A DNA stretch of 64,000 nucleotides from Hydrogenophaga sp. PAMC20947 (GTDB taxonomy: Bacteria; Pseudomonadota; Gammaproteobacteria; Burkholderiales; Burkholderiaceae_C): assembly GCF_004795855.1 (NCBI RefSeq), contig NZ_CP039252.1, positions 3,968,001-4,032,000 of the forward strand, read 5' to 3'. A program made the position numbers and the translations under genes. Position 1 is the first letter of the stretch. Every line of letters begins with the position of its first letter. The notes below the pieces were generated by a model that did no database searches, was not told the origin of the DNA, and saw only the letters and a list, made by a program, of their open reading frames with translations. This document shows positions 19,422 to 27,396 of the stretch, piece by piece.

Positions 19422-19657
19422 GCGAGGGCGCCTGGATGGCGGAGCCAGGCTTTGGGGCCGCTGCCGAGTGCCATGCTGAAGCATGCGCTCAAGGTTTCAA
19501 GGGCGCGGCCGAAGAAGCGATAGCCGAGGCTTTGGGGCGTGGAAATCACCGGCTGCAAACAGCCAAGCGCAAACCCAGGCAAAAGCCCAGGCGCTTGGGC
19601 GTTCGCCTGCCCCTCGTTCGAATCTCTATTCGTGCTCAGCAATGGCCCGTCAGTCAT
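19418..19657 (-). CDS. Short leader ORF coupled to wbaP, uncharacterised
   Basis: A 79-residue frame starting at ATG 19657 (MTDGPLLSTN) with a GGAGG about eleven bases upstream. Its stop overlaps the wbaP ATG as ATGA, the same junction used between other genes in this locus. It has no recognisable domain; the product is rich in Ala, Gly, Leu and Pro. It may be a real small protein, a leader peptide that couples wbaP translation, or chance. Conservation in relatives would decide. Confidence 0.35.
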   Translation of the reverse strand: MTDGPLLSTNRDSNEGQANAQAPGLLPGFALGCLQPVISTPQSLGYRFFGRALETLSACFSMALGSGPKAWLRHPGALA

Positions 19658-20475
19658 GGCGCTCAACCCCTCCAGCGTGTTTTTTCTATTGGGAGGAATG
19701 CCCGGCCCCCCCAAAGCATTCCGCCCCCCCTTCATTGCCTGCAGCCGCATGCCCAAAGGCGCTGGTCAGCGCCTGGGGCCTGTTGAGGCCATAGGTTCCA
19801 CCTCGCCAAGCGAGACATGTCCATAAAAGCCTAGGGGTATCCCTTAAGTCTAAGGGCTCTAATTACTTTTTGTAACACCGTTGGTCGTATTCACACGATT
19901 GGGGGACAAGCTTGGGCATGGACTTGTCTATTGGTGTGAACTGTGAGCATTTGTTGCAGCGCAGCACAAAATGGCGGCGATATGCCTTTTGAGAGCAAAC
20001 GGTGCGCAATTTTTAACGCTATTTTGGGGTGTTGGCACACGCGCTGAGGCCAATGGCGCCCCGCAAAGGGGCGCCGGCGGGGGCTGAGCGCGCTGGGATG
20101 GAGCCGATATCGCCGCTGGTGCTGTGGTGGAAAAAACACGCGACTGGGCGATTGACGCCCTGCCAATTTGGGTACCCCTTGCACAGTACCCAAAGGCCAG
20201 GGCCTGAAACTTTGGCTTGATCGCAGGGGGGCGAGCCGCTGCCCGGGGATGGTTTGGGGTGGTTAAGCCAAAGGTACCAAGGGGGCTTGTGAACGCATTG
20301 CCTGGGTTGCCGTTGCCGTTTCGACGGGCTTGGGCCGACCGGGGGTGGGTCGGTGGCGGTGGCAAGAAGGGTGGCAAGAAGGTTGGCTGGAAGGGGGCAT
20401 GTGCCTGTCCCTGGGCCGCCCTTTCTGTGTGCGCTTGTCGCTAAGTCGCTAACCGCTTTTGCTTCGTTGCTTCGC
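19658..20475. other. Non-coding promoter region of the polysaccharide operon
   Basis: About 820 bp without a convincing gene. On the minus strand TTACAA (about 19876-19871) and TAGACT (about 19853-19848) are spaced 17 bp apart and could be weak -35/-10 elements. An inverted pair TTAC/GTAA lies in the same AT-rich patch (about 19862-19876). A 19-bp imperfect palindrome, TTGTTGCAGCGCAGCACAA (19951-19969), resembles TGC-N3-GCA regulator sites. The rest, including GC-rich 20030-20440, shows nothing I can name. Confidence 0.4.
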
Positions 20476-21021
20476 TCAGAGCGCCGTGATGTCGGTTTGC
20501 ACGGGCCAGGCCATGGCGGTAACGGTTGTGTTGGCGTTGGCTGTGGCCTGGGTGGTCGTGGCGCTGATCGCGGGCTTGAAGCTGTGTTGCAGCAGCAGGC
20601 TGTAGCGGCCGGGGCGGCTGGCGCAAAGGCGGTAGCCTTCGGCGGTGGGGGTGAGCAATGTGCCGCTGGCCTCGGCGGTTTGCAGCTGCCACTCGCCAGC
20701 CTGGGGCTGGTTGCGGCGCAGGGCCACGCAAAAGCCGTGTTTCATGTTGGACACCACCACCAGCCGCTGCTGACCCACCAGCGCGCCATCGGCCGAGGCC
20801 TGGAGCTGGCTGGGGTGGCTGTTTTCCAGCCCCCGCATCACGGGGGGGGTCACCACCCGAAACTGCAGTGTGGCGCTGGCGCCTGAGCCCCCGGCCTGGC
20901 CACCGCTGACGCTGAGCCCACCTTCGGCCCGGGCCATGACCGGAACCAGGGCCACACCGGCGGCGAGCGCCAGCAACATGACCCAAAAGCGCAGAGGACT
21001 GGGGCGGTGCAAGGTGGTCAT
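20476..21021 (-). CDS. Secreted subunit-like protein of the chaperone/barrel locus
   Basis: A 181-residue protein with a signal peptide (about 1-32, cut after ARA). The mature part opens with a short Gly/Ser-rich segment and then ATLQFRVVTPPVM, which matches LDFRVVVPRVLF in the pilin-like protein at 26087-26662; the rest differs and contains two cysteines (in GFCVAL and RLCASR) that could form a disulfide. It is the last gene on this strand of the secretion locus, separated from the barrel gene by the tandem repeat array. I do not recognise a named family; it may be a tip, anchor or minor subunit. Confidence 0.7.
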   Translation of the reverse strand: MTTLHRPSPLRFWVMLLALAAGVALVPVMARAEGGLSVSGGQAGGSGASATLQFRVVTPPVMRGLENSHPSQLQASADGALVGQQRLVVVSNMKHGFCVALRRNQPQAGEWQLQTAEASGTLLTPTAEGYRLCASRPGRYSLLLQHSFKPAISATTTQATANANTTVTAMAWPVQTDITAL

Positions 21022-21156
21022 GCCTAAGGTATCGGCACACCTTTGAGGAACTTGAAGCGCTCAGAAAAACATTCCGTGCAAGCCGTTCATTCGAGCCTTG
21101 TGGATGGGGGGTTCTGGTAGGGCTGAGGTGAAGGAGGTAGGGGCGTTGGCGGTGAA

Positions 21157-21598
21157 GTGGGGGGCGCAAGCGATCCGGCGCCGGGCCGCCCCAAGCCGGA
21201 TCAGCGCCCTCGGGGGGCAGCGACCCGCAACGCGGCGGGGTGTGGGGGCACGCAAGCGATCCGGCGCAGGGCCGCCCCAAGCCGGATCAGCCCCCTCGGG
21301 GGGCAGCGACCCGCAACGCGGCGGAGCGTGGGGGGCAAGGAACCAACGGGACCGGCGCCGGGCCGCCCCAAGGCCCAGCCCCCTCGGGGGGCAGCGACCC
21401 GCAACGCGGCGGGGTGTGGGGGCGCGCAAGCGATCCGGCGCCGGGCCGCCCCAAGCCGGATCAGCCCCCTCGGGGGGCAGCGACCCGCGCCAGCGGCGGG
21501 GTGTGGGGGCACGCAAGCGATCCGGCGCAGGGCCGCCCCAAGCCGGATCAGCCCCCTCGGGGGGCAGCGACCCGCGCCAGCGGCGGAGCGTGGGGGCT
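21157..21598. repeat. Five tandem copies of a GC-rich unit of about 86 bp
   Basis: The core CTCGGGGGGCAGCGACCCGC occurs at about 21209, 21295, 21383, 21469 and 21556, so the period is 86-88 bp. Four copies begin with GCAAGCGATCCGGCG; the third has a different opening (AAGGAACCAACGGGACCGG) of like length. Each unit contains inverted CCCTC/GGGGG type arms. It fills the gap between the barrel gene and the secreted gene at 20476-21021. Similar GC-rich palindromes are common between genes in Comamonadaceae. Confidence 0.9.
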
Positions 21599-21604
21599 AA
21601 AAGC

Positions 21605-23767
21605 TCATTCGCTCCGCTGCACCGGCAAGCTCAGGCGGGTGGTTTCTCGCAGGCGCACTTCAACCAAGGCCTGGCCTTCGTTGACCACGTTCCAGGGCAG
21701 GGGCAGGGTTTCGTTGCGCAGGGTGACGGTGCGCGGACCGGTGCCCACCAGGGGGAACGAGAAGCGGCCTTGGGCGTCGGTGCGCACGCCGTAGCGGTTG
21801 TCGATAAAGACGGTGACATTGGGTACACCGGTTTCGCTGGCTTCCTGGGTGCCGGTGCGGTTGGCGTCGTAATAGACCACGCCTTCGATGAAGCCACCGC
21901 CCTCAAAGGCCTGGCCGCCCAGGGGCACGCTGCGGCTGCCGGCTTCGAACTCATAGCGCAGCACCACATAAAACGAGCGGTCGCTGTCGCTTTGCGATGC
22001 GGTGGTGGTGATGATGGGGGCGAGGGGGTCTAGCGAGGTGGTGGTGGTGACGCTGCGGCCCAGGCTGCGGTTGAAGTTGGCGTCGAGCGTCCAGCGGGGG
22101 TTGATGCGCCAGTTGCCGCCCAGGCTGAGGGCTTGGCGGTTGCGCCCGAGCTGGCTGCGCTCGAGGCTGGCGGTGGCGTTGAGGCTGGCGCGGCTGCCCA
22201 CGGGGGCGTTGAGGGCGGTCGATGCGGTCCAGAAGCGGTCGCTTTGGGTGAGGCCTTCTTCCAGTGTGTCGCGCTCAACGCCGAGGCCAACGCTGCTGGA
22301 AACGGTCCAGCCCTGGGGGGCGGACCAGTCTTGGTCGTAGGTCAAGACCTGGCTGCGGGTTTGATCGCTGTCGCCGCCGGCGAGCTCCAGCCGCAGGCCG
22401 CTGTTGCCCCAGCGGTTGTCAAAGCGCCAGTCGCCGTAGGTGCTCCAGGCGTTGCCGTCGAAGCGGCGCACCGAGCCGCCGGCGCCCACGTTGCTGCTGC
22501 GGTCAAGGCGCCAGCGCGCGCTGGCCGAGGCGTAGCTGCCGGCGGCGCGATCGCCACTGATGGAGCGCAGCCAGTCGATCGAGCCTTCGGCCTGCCATTG
22601 GCGGGTGCGCCAGGCGGTGCTGACGGCGACGCCCTGGAGGTCGTTGGGCATGGTCTGGCCCGCCCAGCTGAGGCCGGGGTCGAGGCGGTAGAGGCTGAGG
22701 CCGTGGGTGCGGGGGCCTTCGTCCCACTGGCTGTCGACCCAGAAGCCCTGAGCGCTGCGGGCAATGGTGCTGGTTGTGGTGGTGGTCGCCGTGGATGTTG
22801 CTGTCGATGTGGCCGGGACATCCGACGCGCTGGTGATGACCTGGGCCTGGATGCGCTGGCCTTCGCTTTCATGGCGGGCCGCGAGCAGGGTGGCGCTGGC
22901 GGCGGTTCGCAGGGCGGATGTGGAGGCGGTGGTTGAGGTGTCGGTGGATTGCACCAGGCCACTCAGATCGCTGGCGTTTTCATGCTGGACGGCGAGGGTC
23001 CAGCCGGGGAGTTTGAGCGAAGGCGTGTTGTCTGGGGCGCCGCCGCCAGGGCGCCATTGCGCGCCCAGGGTATGGCGGCGTCCGCCCAGCCCGGTGAATC
23101 CGGTGGAGGGCAGGCTTTGCAGCTGGCCGGGCTGGCCGCTGCCGGCGATCACGCTGAGCCCCTGGCCTGCGTTGCGCCATTCGCCGCTGGCGCCGAGCAA
23201 GGTGGCCGACGGCAGGTAGACCCGCCCGGGCAGGCGGCTCAAATCGGTGGCGGGCGCGTTGATCACGCCGCCTTCGTGGTTGCCCACCCAACCGCCTTCG
23301 AGCGGCAGGCCGCGCTGGCGCAGGGTGAGGTTGCCGCTGCTGCTGCTCGGGGTGTAGGCGCCGTCGAGCGAGAGGGCGCCGTGGTTGGGGGTGTCGATCA
23401 GGCCGTAGAGGGCGAGGCTGTTCTGGGTGCTGCCCTCGGTGTCAAACGGCTGGGTGCCGACGCGGGACTCCAGGCGCAGGAAGCGCGGCCAGCCCGAACC
23501 GTCGTAGGGCTGGCCACTGGGCGCGCTGCTGGCGGCGGGGGCCAGGCCTTCAATGACGCGGTCCTGGTAAGGCGCGGGCTCGGTGGGGCTGGCGGCGGCT
23601 GGGGCCGCAGTGGGGGCCTGGGCGCCGGCGGGGCTGGCGATCCAGCCCAGAGCCATGAGGCCCAGGGCTGCAGCCCCTTTGGGCCTGAGGCGCCGATGGG
23701 GCTGAACAACCCCAAGCCTTTCGACAGCCTCAGGGCCGGTCTTCCCCAGCCAGACCCGGGGTTTCAT
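21605..23767 (-). CDS. Probable outer membrane beta-barrel, usher-like role, with C-terminal Ig-like domain
   Basis: A 720-residue exported protein. The start at 23767 overlaps the stop of the chaperone gene (ATGA); an in-frame extension to 24196 only runs through the chaperone in another frame and is not real. After a signal sequence (about 22-50) and a Pro/Ala linker come many amphipathic strands with a RLESRVGTQPF start and repeated W/Y-rich strand pairs (ESRG..W..., RWRLDRSSNVGAGGSVRR, NPRWTLDANFNRSLGR, FYVVLRYEFEAGS), as in a barrel. The last 95 residues (IEGVVYYDANRTGTQEASE) are an SdrD-B/CarboxypepD_reg-like fold with DANRTGTQ in the calcium-loop position. I see no FimD or PapC hallmark. 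Position beside a PapD-like chaperone suggests subunit export. Confidence 0.7.
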   Translation of the reverse strand: MKPRVWLGKTGPEAVERLGVVQPHRRLRPKGAAALGLMALGWIASPAGAQAPTAAPAAASPTEPAPYQDRVIEGLAPAASSAPSGQPYDGSGWPRFLRLESRVGTQPFDTEGSTQNSLALYGLIDTPNHGALSLDGAYTPSSSSGNLTLRQRGLPLEGGWVGNHEGGVINAPATDLSRLPGRVYLPSATLLGASGEWRNAGQGLSVIAGSGQPGQLQSLPSTGFTGLGGRRHTLGAQWRPGGGAPDNTPSLKLPGWTLAVQHENASDLSGLVQSTDTSTTASTSALRTAASATLLAARHESEGQRIQAQVITSASDVPATSTATSTATTTTTSTIARSAQGFWVDSQWDEGPRTHGLSLYRLDPGLSWAGQTMPNDLQGVAVSTAWRTRQWQAEGSIDWLRSISGDRAAGSYASASARWRLDRSSNVGAGGSVRRFDGNAWSTYGDWRFDNRWGNSGLRLELAGGDSDQTRSQVLTYDQDWSAPQGWTVSSSVGLGVERDTLEEGLTQSDRFWTASTALNAPVGSRASLNATASLERSQLGRNRQALSLGGNWRINPRWTLDANFNRSLGRSVTTTTSLDPLAPIITTTASQSDSDRSFYVVLRYEFEAGSRSVPLGGQAFEGGGFIEGVVYYDANRTGTQEASETGVPNVTVFIDNRYGVRTDAQGRFSFPLVGTGPRTVTLRNETLPLPWNVVNEGQALVEVRLRETTRLSLPVQRSE

Positions 23768-24621
23768 GGGGCGAAGCGGTGATCGATGGGCATGCGTTGA
23801 TCGGCCCACTCCAGCTGGCCGCTGACGGTGATCGGGAACAGCATCGTGGGCGGGGCTTTGTCTTGCTCGACCACGGGGTTGAGCTCGATGCGGCGGCTTT
23901 CTCCGGGGAGTATGGGCATGTCGGCCGGGGCGAGCTCCACGGTTTTGCCGCTGGCGTCGGTGGCGTTGACAAAGCCGTCGAGCCGGCCGGTGGCGTTGCC
24001 GGTGTTGCGCACATTGAGGGTGGCTGTGGGCTGGCCTTTGAGGGTGACCACTTGCTGGCCGGTCAGGGTGAGCTCGGGCTTGGCGCCCCCCACGGCGGCG
24101 TAAACGATGACGCCAATGCGCCCGCTCACGGGGAAGCTGATGTCGCCGGTGATGCGGGCGGGGTCCAGGCCCTCGATCATGAGGGCGAAGCGGCATTCGC
24201 GCGGCGGGGTGCCGGGCGGGGGGGTGATCTCAAAACGGTAGCGGTAGGCGGCGCCCCCGGCCAGGGTGAGGTCGCGCCGTTCAATGGCCACCCAGGGGCG
24301 GCAGCTGTCGGGCGCGAGTTCGTTGCTGAAGGTCACGGCGTTGTCGGGGCCGAGCGTCCAGTCGCTGGTGTAGAAGCGGTATTGGCCGGGCTGGTTGCCC
24401 ACGTGTTGCAGCTCCAGCACCTGTCGCAAGGGCTCACCGGGCTGGACCTGCACTTCAAACCGGGGCGGCGAGACATAGGCCGCGAAGCCCTGGGCCAGCG
24501 CCGAGGGCGCCGCGAGGGCGGCCCCGGCGAGCGCCGCGGCCGATGCGCAAGCGCGCGCCACATGGCGGGCTGAAAAGGGGTTGCCGGCGGGGCGACGAAA
24601 GCGGGGTGAGAACACGGTCAT
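23764..24621 (-). CDS. PapD-like periplasmic chaperone
   Basis: A 285-residue protein with a signal sequence (about 1-45). The mature part starts FAAYVSPPRFEVQVQPGEPLRQVLELQHVG, the Ig-like first domain of pilus chaperones, with a second domain containing GRIGVIVYAAVGGAKPELTLTG and TLNVRNTGNATGRLDG. In PapD proteins a conserved Arg/Lys pair anchors the subunit C-terminus; candidate residues exist in the first domain but cannot be proven here. It is longer than classical chaperones (about 220 mature residues). Neighbours are two secreted proteins upstream and the barrel downstream with an ATGA overlap, so it most likely keeps the small subunits soluble in the periplasm. Confidence 0.75.
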   Translation of the reverse strand: MTVFSPRFRRPAGNPFSARHVARACASAAALAGAALAAPSALAQGFAAYVSPPRFEVQVQPGEPLRQVLELQHVGNQPGQYRFYTSDWTLGPDNAVTFSNELAPDSCRPWVAIERRDLTLAGGAAYRYRFEITPPPGTPPRECRFALMIEGLDPARITGDISFPVSGRIGVIVYAAVGGAKPELTLTGQQVVTLKGQPTATLNVRNTGNATGRLDGFVNATDASGKTVELAPADMPILPGESRRIELNPVVEQDKAPPTMLFPITVSGQLEWADQRMPIDHRFAP

Positions 24622-24651
24622 GCAGGCATGCAGTCTTGCAGGTAAGGAAGG

Positions 24652-25185
24652 TCAGCGGGCGGAGGTTGAGGCGGTGGGCGCCAGGGGGGCGTCTGCGCCG
24701 TCGACGTCGAGCTCGAAATAGAAGTTGAGGCGGCGGCTGGAGGTTTCCCAGTCGGGGGCGGAGCGCAGGCGCACCTGGATCTGGTCTTGCAGGGTGCTGC
24801 CGGCAATGCGCCCGGCGTAGACCAGGGCGCGTTCGCCCGAGACCAGCCGGCCGGCTCGCAGGGTGCCGTTGGTGGTCCACTCGGCTTCCATGCTGGAAGC
24901 TTGGTCGCGGGGCAAGACCATGTAGACGCGGCCGGTGCGGCCCACCCAGTCGCTGGTGTCAATGCGGACGTTCACGCGCACCCAGGCTTCCACCCCGGCA
25001 TCGGGCTCGGCGCCGGTCTGGGCGCGCCACTGCATTTGCGCGCTGGCGGGCACGGTGTGGCTGAGGGCATCGTCGAGCCGGTGCGGGTTGGCCACGGCGG
25101 GGCCGCTGAACAGCAGCAGGGTGCCGATCAGGGCGGCGACCAGGCTGGGCAGCGGCCTCAGACTGCAGGTTTGGCTTGGGTTCAT
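24652..25185 (-). CDS. Secreted protein of the chaperone/barrel locus
   Basis: A 177-residue protein with an N-terminal signal sequence (about 1-32, ending SGPAVA). The mature part is beta-rich, with VEAWVRVNVRIDTSDWVGRTG, YMVLPRDQ and LNFYFELDV near the end, and no cysteines after the leader. Its ATG overlaps the stop of the upstream secreted gene (ATGA), and the chaperone gene follows after 30 bp, so the operon is tight. I do not recognise a family. It could be a minor subunit, an adaptor or a periplasmic assembly factor. Confidence 0.7.
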   Translation of the reverse strand: MNPSQTCSLRPLPSLVAALIGTLLLFSGPAVANPHRLDDALSHTVPASAQMQWRAQTGAEPDAGVEAWVRVNVRIDTSDWVGRTGRVYMVLPRDQASSMEAEWTTNGTLRAGRLVSGERALVYAGRIAGSTLQDQIQVRLRSAPDWETSSRRLNFYFELDVDGADAPLAPTASTSAR

Positions 25186-25829
25186 GGGCTGCTCAGCGTG
25201 TAGGTGACCTGCCCGGTGTAGGTGCCGGCGGCCCGCACGGTCTCATTGGCGTAGACAAAGCTGTGGCAGTTTTCGATGTAGGTATTGGCCCGGATAGAGG
25301 CCAGCGTGAGCGAACCACCATTGAATGCGCCCGCAGCGATCACATTGCTCTGGGCGCTGCCCGAGGCCGATACGCTCCAGCTGATCTGGGAAAACGGAAT
25401 GGTGTCGCTGTTGTCGTTGACGAGGTTGGCGGGCGATGTCACGCGCAGGGTGGCTCTCGCCGGGCCGTCTCTGCCGTTGTTGCGGCGGTAAGAGGCGCCG
25501 ATCAGGATCTGGCTGGCCGGGTTGGGGCAGGTGCTGTAGCCATCGTAGAGGCTGCGCGACTGGGTGCTGTTGGTGGTCATGGCCTGCGGATTGCCGCCGA
25601 TGAGCTGGGCACTGGTGAGGGTGGACGAGACGGTGTTGACGGTGCCGTTGTTGCCATCGTATGTGCCATTGCCCACGTGCAGGAACACGCGGCGCGAGGC
25701 CGAGGCGAGCGACAGGGTCCAGGCGTGGGCGCTGGTGATCTGAGACAGGCACACCAAGGCGAGCGCAGCGGCCCGCCAGGCGCCGCGTGAGGGGTGCAGG
25801 GCGGCGGTGCGGTGCAAGGGCGTGTTCAT
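25182..25829 (-). CDS. Pilin-like secreted subunit
   Basis: A 215-residue exported protein (signal about 1-36, ending TSAHA). The mature part is Ser/Thr/Asn-rich and ends AAGTYTGQVTYTLSSP, an alternating hydrophobic strand like the C-terminal strand of chaperone-usher pilins. It shares three segments with the 26087-26662 product: VFLHVGNGTY, SDTIPFSQISW and that C-terminus. Two cysteines (STCPNP and ENCHSF) may pair. I chose ATG 25829; upstream in-frame codons lack a signal-like start. It is the first gene after the hairpin terminator and may be a minor or tip subunit. Confidence 0.72.
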   Translation of the reverse strand: MNTPLHRTAALHPSRGAWRAAALALVCLSQITSAHAWTLSLASASRRVFLHVGNGTYDGNNGTVNTVSSTLTSAQLIGGNPQAMTTNSTQSRSLYDGYSTCPNPASQILIGASYRRNNGRDGPARATLRVTSPANLVNDNSDTIPFSQISWSVSASGSAQSNVIAAGAFNGGSLTLASIRANTYIENCHSFVYANETVRAAGTYTGQVTYTLSSP

Positions 25830-25988
25830 GAGGGTTTCATTGTCTACCAGCCGGCGTGACGCCGTTGCGGCAGCGGATGGGGTGCACGCTGGATGGTCTG
25901 AAAGGCAGGGGGGCGGCAAGGGGACGGCTCGGAATCGCCAAGGGCGATGCCAAGAAAAAGGCAGGGCATCAGCGGCAAGCGCTCAGCA

Positions 25989-26018
25989 AAAAGGGCCGTT
26001 GCGAACAACGGCCCTTTT
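25989..26018 (-). terminator. Strong hairpin terminator after the major pilin-like gene
   Basis: A perfect 13-bp stem (25989-26001 with 26006-26018, GGGCCGTTG core) closes a four-base loop and is followed on the minus strand by TTTTT counting the stem end. It lies 69 bp past the stop of the pilin-like gene at 26087. It should end or attenuate transcription so that the first gene is made in excess over the rest of the locus. A second GGGGG/CCCCC hairpin follows at 26028-26044. Confidence 0.85.
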
Positions 26019-26086
26019 CAAAAATGGCCCCCTTTTCGAGGGGGTTGGCTCGGCCGATGGCCGGGCTTGTGCGCTACAGCGCAGGC

Positions 26087-26662
26087 TCAGGGCATGGTGG
26101 CGGTGTAGGTCACGGTACCGTTGTAGGTGCCGGAGGCGGGCACGGTGTTGTTGGCGTAGCTGTACTTCCAGGTGGTCTGGTGGAGCGTGACCTTGCTGCC
26201 CGAGGAGATTGTGGGTTTGGCGGATCCCCCCACGGCTGGCACGTCGAAGTTGGTGGCGTCATCGGACTTTGCGATGATTTCGGCCCAAGGGATGGTGTCG
26301 CCAGTGGTGGCGCCCACCAAGCCCTCCACATTCGAGCCCACCGCACCAATTTCGATCTGGCCGTTGTTGCCCAAGACCTTGACGCTGACGTTTTGAGCGG
26401 TCGATGCCGTCTTGTTGCCCAGGGTGGCGGCGGCGGCGGCGCTGGCGTAGTTGAAGGTCAGCATGTCGACCTTGGTGTTTCTGGCGAAACCGCTGGCGCC
26501 GGTGCCCACGGCCAGGAACAGCACGCGTGGCACAACCACACGGAAGTCAAGTTTGGCGGCGGCGTTGCCGTTGCCGATCACGAGGCGCGATTCGGCCGAA
26601 GCGAGCAGGGGGGCGGCCAGGGCCAGGGCAATTGCGGTGTTGAGAATGAGGGCTTTTTTCAC
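26087..26662 (-). CDS. Major pilin-like secreted subunit
   Basis: A 191-residue exported protein. It starts at GTG 26662 with an AAGGA-type ribosome site just upstream and has a signal sequence (1-23, ending LASA). The mature part is Gly/Ala/Thr-rich, cysteine-free and beta-strand-like, and closes with ASGTYNGTVTYTATMP. It resembles the 25182-25829 product in VLFLAVGTG, GDTIPWAEI and the C-terminal strand, and the 20476 product in DFRVVVPRV. Its position as first gene, followed by a strong terminator, fits an abundant structural subunit. No named pilin family was recognised. Confidence 0.75.
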   Translation of the reverse strand: MKKALILNTAIALALAAPLLASAESRLVIGNGNAAAKLDFRVVVPRVLFLAVGTGASGFARNTKVDMLTFNYASAAAAATLGNKTASTAQNVSVKVLGNNGQIEIGAVGSNVEGLVGATTGDTIPWAEIIAKSDDATNFDVPAVGGSAKPTISSGSKVTLHQTTWKYSYANNTVPASGTYNGTVTYTATMP

Positions 26663-26760
26663 GACGTTTCCTTTAGGACTTTTTTTGTAGCGTGCCTGAG
26701 TACCTATGTACCCTGCATCGCCGTTTTCTGATGGCCCAAGCTTATGGAAAGTTCAACATT

Positions 26761-26773
26761 GCTGCAATGCAGC
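26761..26773. promoter_or_regulatory. Perfect 13-bp palindrome upstream of the pilin-like gene
   Basis: GCTGCAATGCAGC is a perfect odd-length palindrome about 100 bp upstream of the GTG at 26662. Its TGC/GCA content resembles sites bound by PhaR-type regulators, which is only a resemblance. It lies between this gene and the 3' end of the Lrp-type gene, so the pilin-like promoter is the likely target. Confidence 0.35.
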
Positions 26774-26862
26774 GAAGAGAAAAAAGTCACGTTTATCAAC
26801 GACTTGGAGCCGATTGTTGCCTCGGCGGTCACATTCCGGGGATAAGCGGTGTCAAAAAAGAC

Positions 26863-27372
26863 TCAAGTTTTGCGGCCACTTGCCGTGGGTAGTGCTTTGG
26901 GCAGCAAATGCCCCAGCGGCAAAGCCCCCGCCGCCTTCACTTCGCCCAGCGAAAAGCTGGTGTGCAGGTCTTTCACGTTGGGCAGGTTGATCAGCACATC
27001 GCGGGCGAACTGGCTGAAGGTGTTGAGATCGCTGCTGACCACCTGCAGCTCGAAGGTGCCGGTGCCGCTGATGTAGTGGCAGCTGGTGACCTCGGGCAGG
27101 CGGCGGATGGCTTCTTCCAGCTTGCCCAGCAATTCACCCGAGTTTTGCGCGGCATCGAGCCGCACAAAGGCCAGCACATCGAGGCCGATTTTGTGGCGGT
27201 CGATCTCGGCGCGGTAGCCGCGGATGAAGCCCGCTTCTTCCAGCGCACGCACCCGGCGCCAGCAGGGCGCGGCCGACAGGCCCACGCGCTGCGCAAGCTC
27301 GGCGTTGGTCAGCCGCCCGTTTTGTTGCAGTTCGTTCAGAATGATGCGGTCAAACTTGTCGAGTGTTTCCAT
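26863..27372 (-). CDS. Lrp/AsnC family transcriptional regulator
   Basis: A 169-residue DNA-binding protein. Residues 4-60 form the Lrp winged helix-turn-helix (LDKFDRIILNELQQNGRLTNAELAQRVGLS), and about 70-150 the RAM ligand domain with DVLAFVRLDA and GTFELQVVSSDLNTF. It is divergent from the fused indolepyruvate oxidoreductase gene 180 bp away, a layout seen for local amino-acid-responsive regulators, so control of that enzyme by an aromatic amino acid or keto acid is a reasonable inference. A palindrome just before its start is a candidate operator. Confidence 0.93.
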   Translation of the reverse strand: METLDKFDRIILNELQQNGRLTNAELAQRVGLSAAPCWRRVRALEEAGFIRGYRAEIDRHKIGLDVLAFVRLDAAQNSGELLGKLEEAIRRLPEVTSCHYISGTGTFELQVVSSDLNTFSQFARDVLINLPNVKDLHTSFSLGEVKAAGALPLGHLLPKALPTASGRKT

Positions 27373-27380
27373 GGTGGCCT

Positions 27381-27396
27381 GATTCTAGAAAGAATC
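27381..27396. promoter_or_regulatory. Palindrome in the lrp/ior divergent promoter region
   Basis: GATTCTAGAAAGAATC: perfect GATTCT/AGAATC arms with a four-base centre, nine bases upstream of the lrp-type start. Size and symmetry fit an Lrp/AsnC dimer site, possibly for autoregulation and control of the divergent enzyme gene. Confidence 0.45.

Noticed and set aside
17895..19523. Long plus-strand frame opposite wbaP
   Set aside because: No family features and low-complexity composition; wbaP on the minus strand has all motifs.
20034..20050. TGGCAC with a later CTGA as a sigma-54 promoter
   Set aside because: The -12 part lacks the GC at the required spacing.
19485..20475. Further genes upstream of wbaP on either strand
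   Set aside because: Apart from the short coupled frame, the frames are short and overlap in several phases without start signals or domain features.
21157..21598. CRISPR array
   Set aside because: Repeats are contiguous with no unique spacers of constant length and contain long GC palindromes; no cas genes are present.
23768..24196. N-terminal extension of the barrel gene by 143 residues
   Set aside because: It is Arg/His/Pro-rich out-of-frame sequence running through the chaperone gene; the start at 23767 overlaps the chaperone stop and begins a signal-like sequence.
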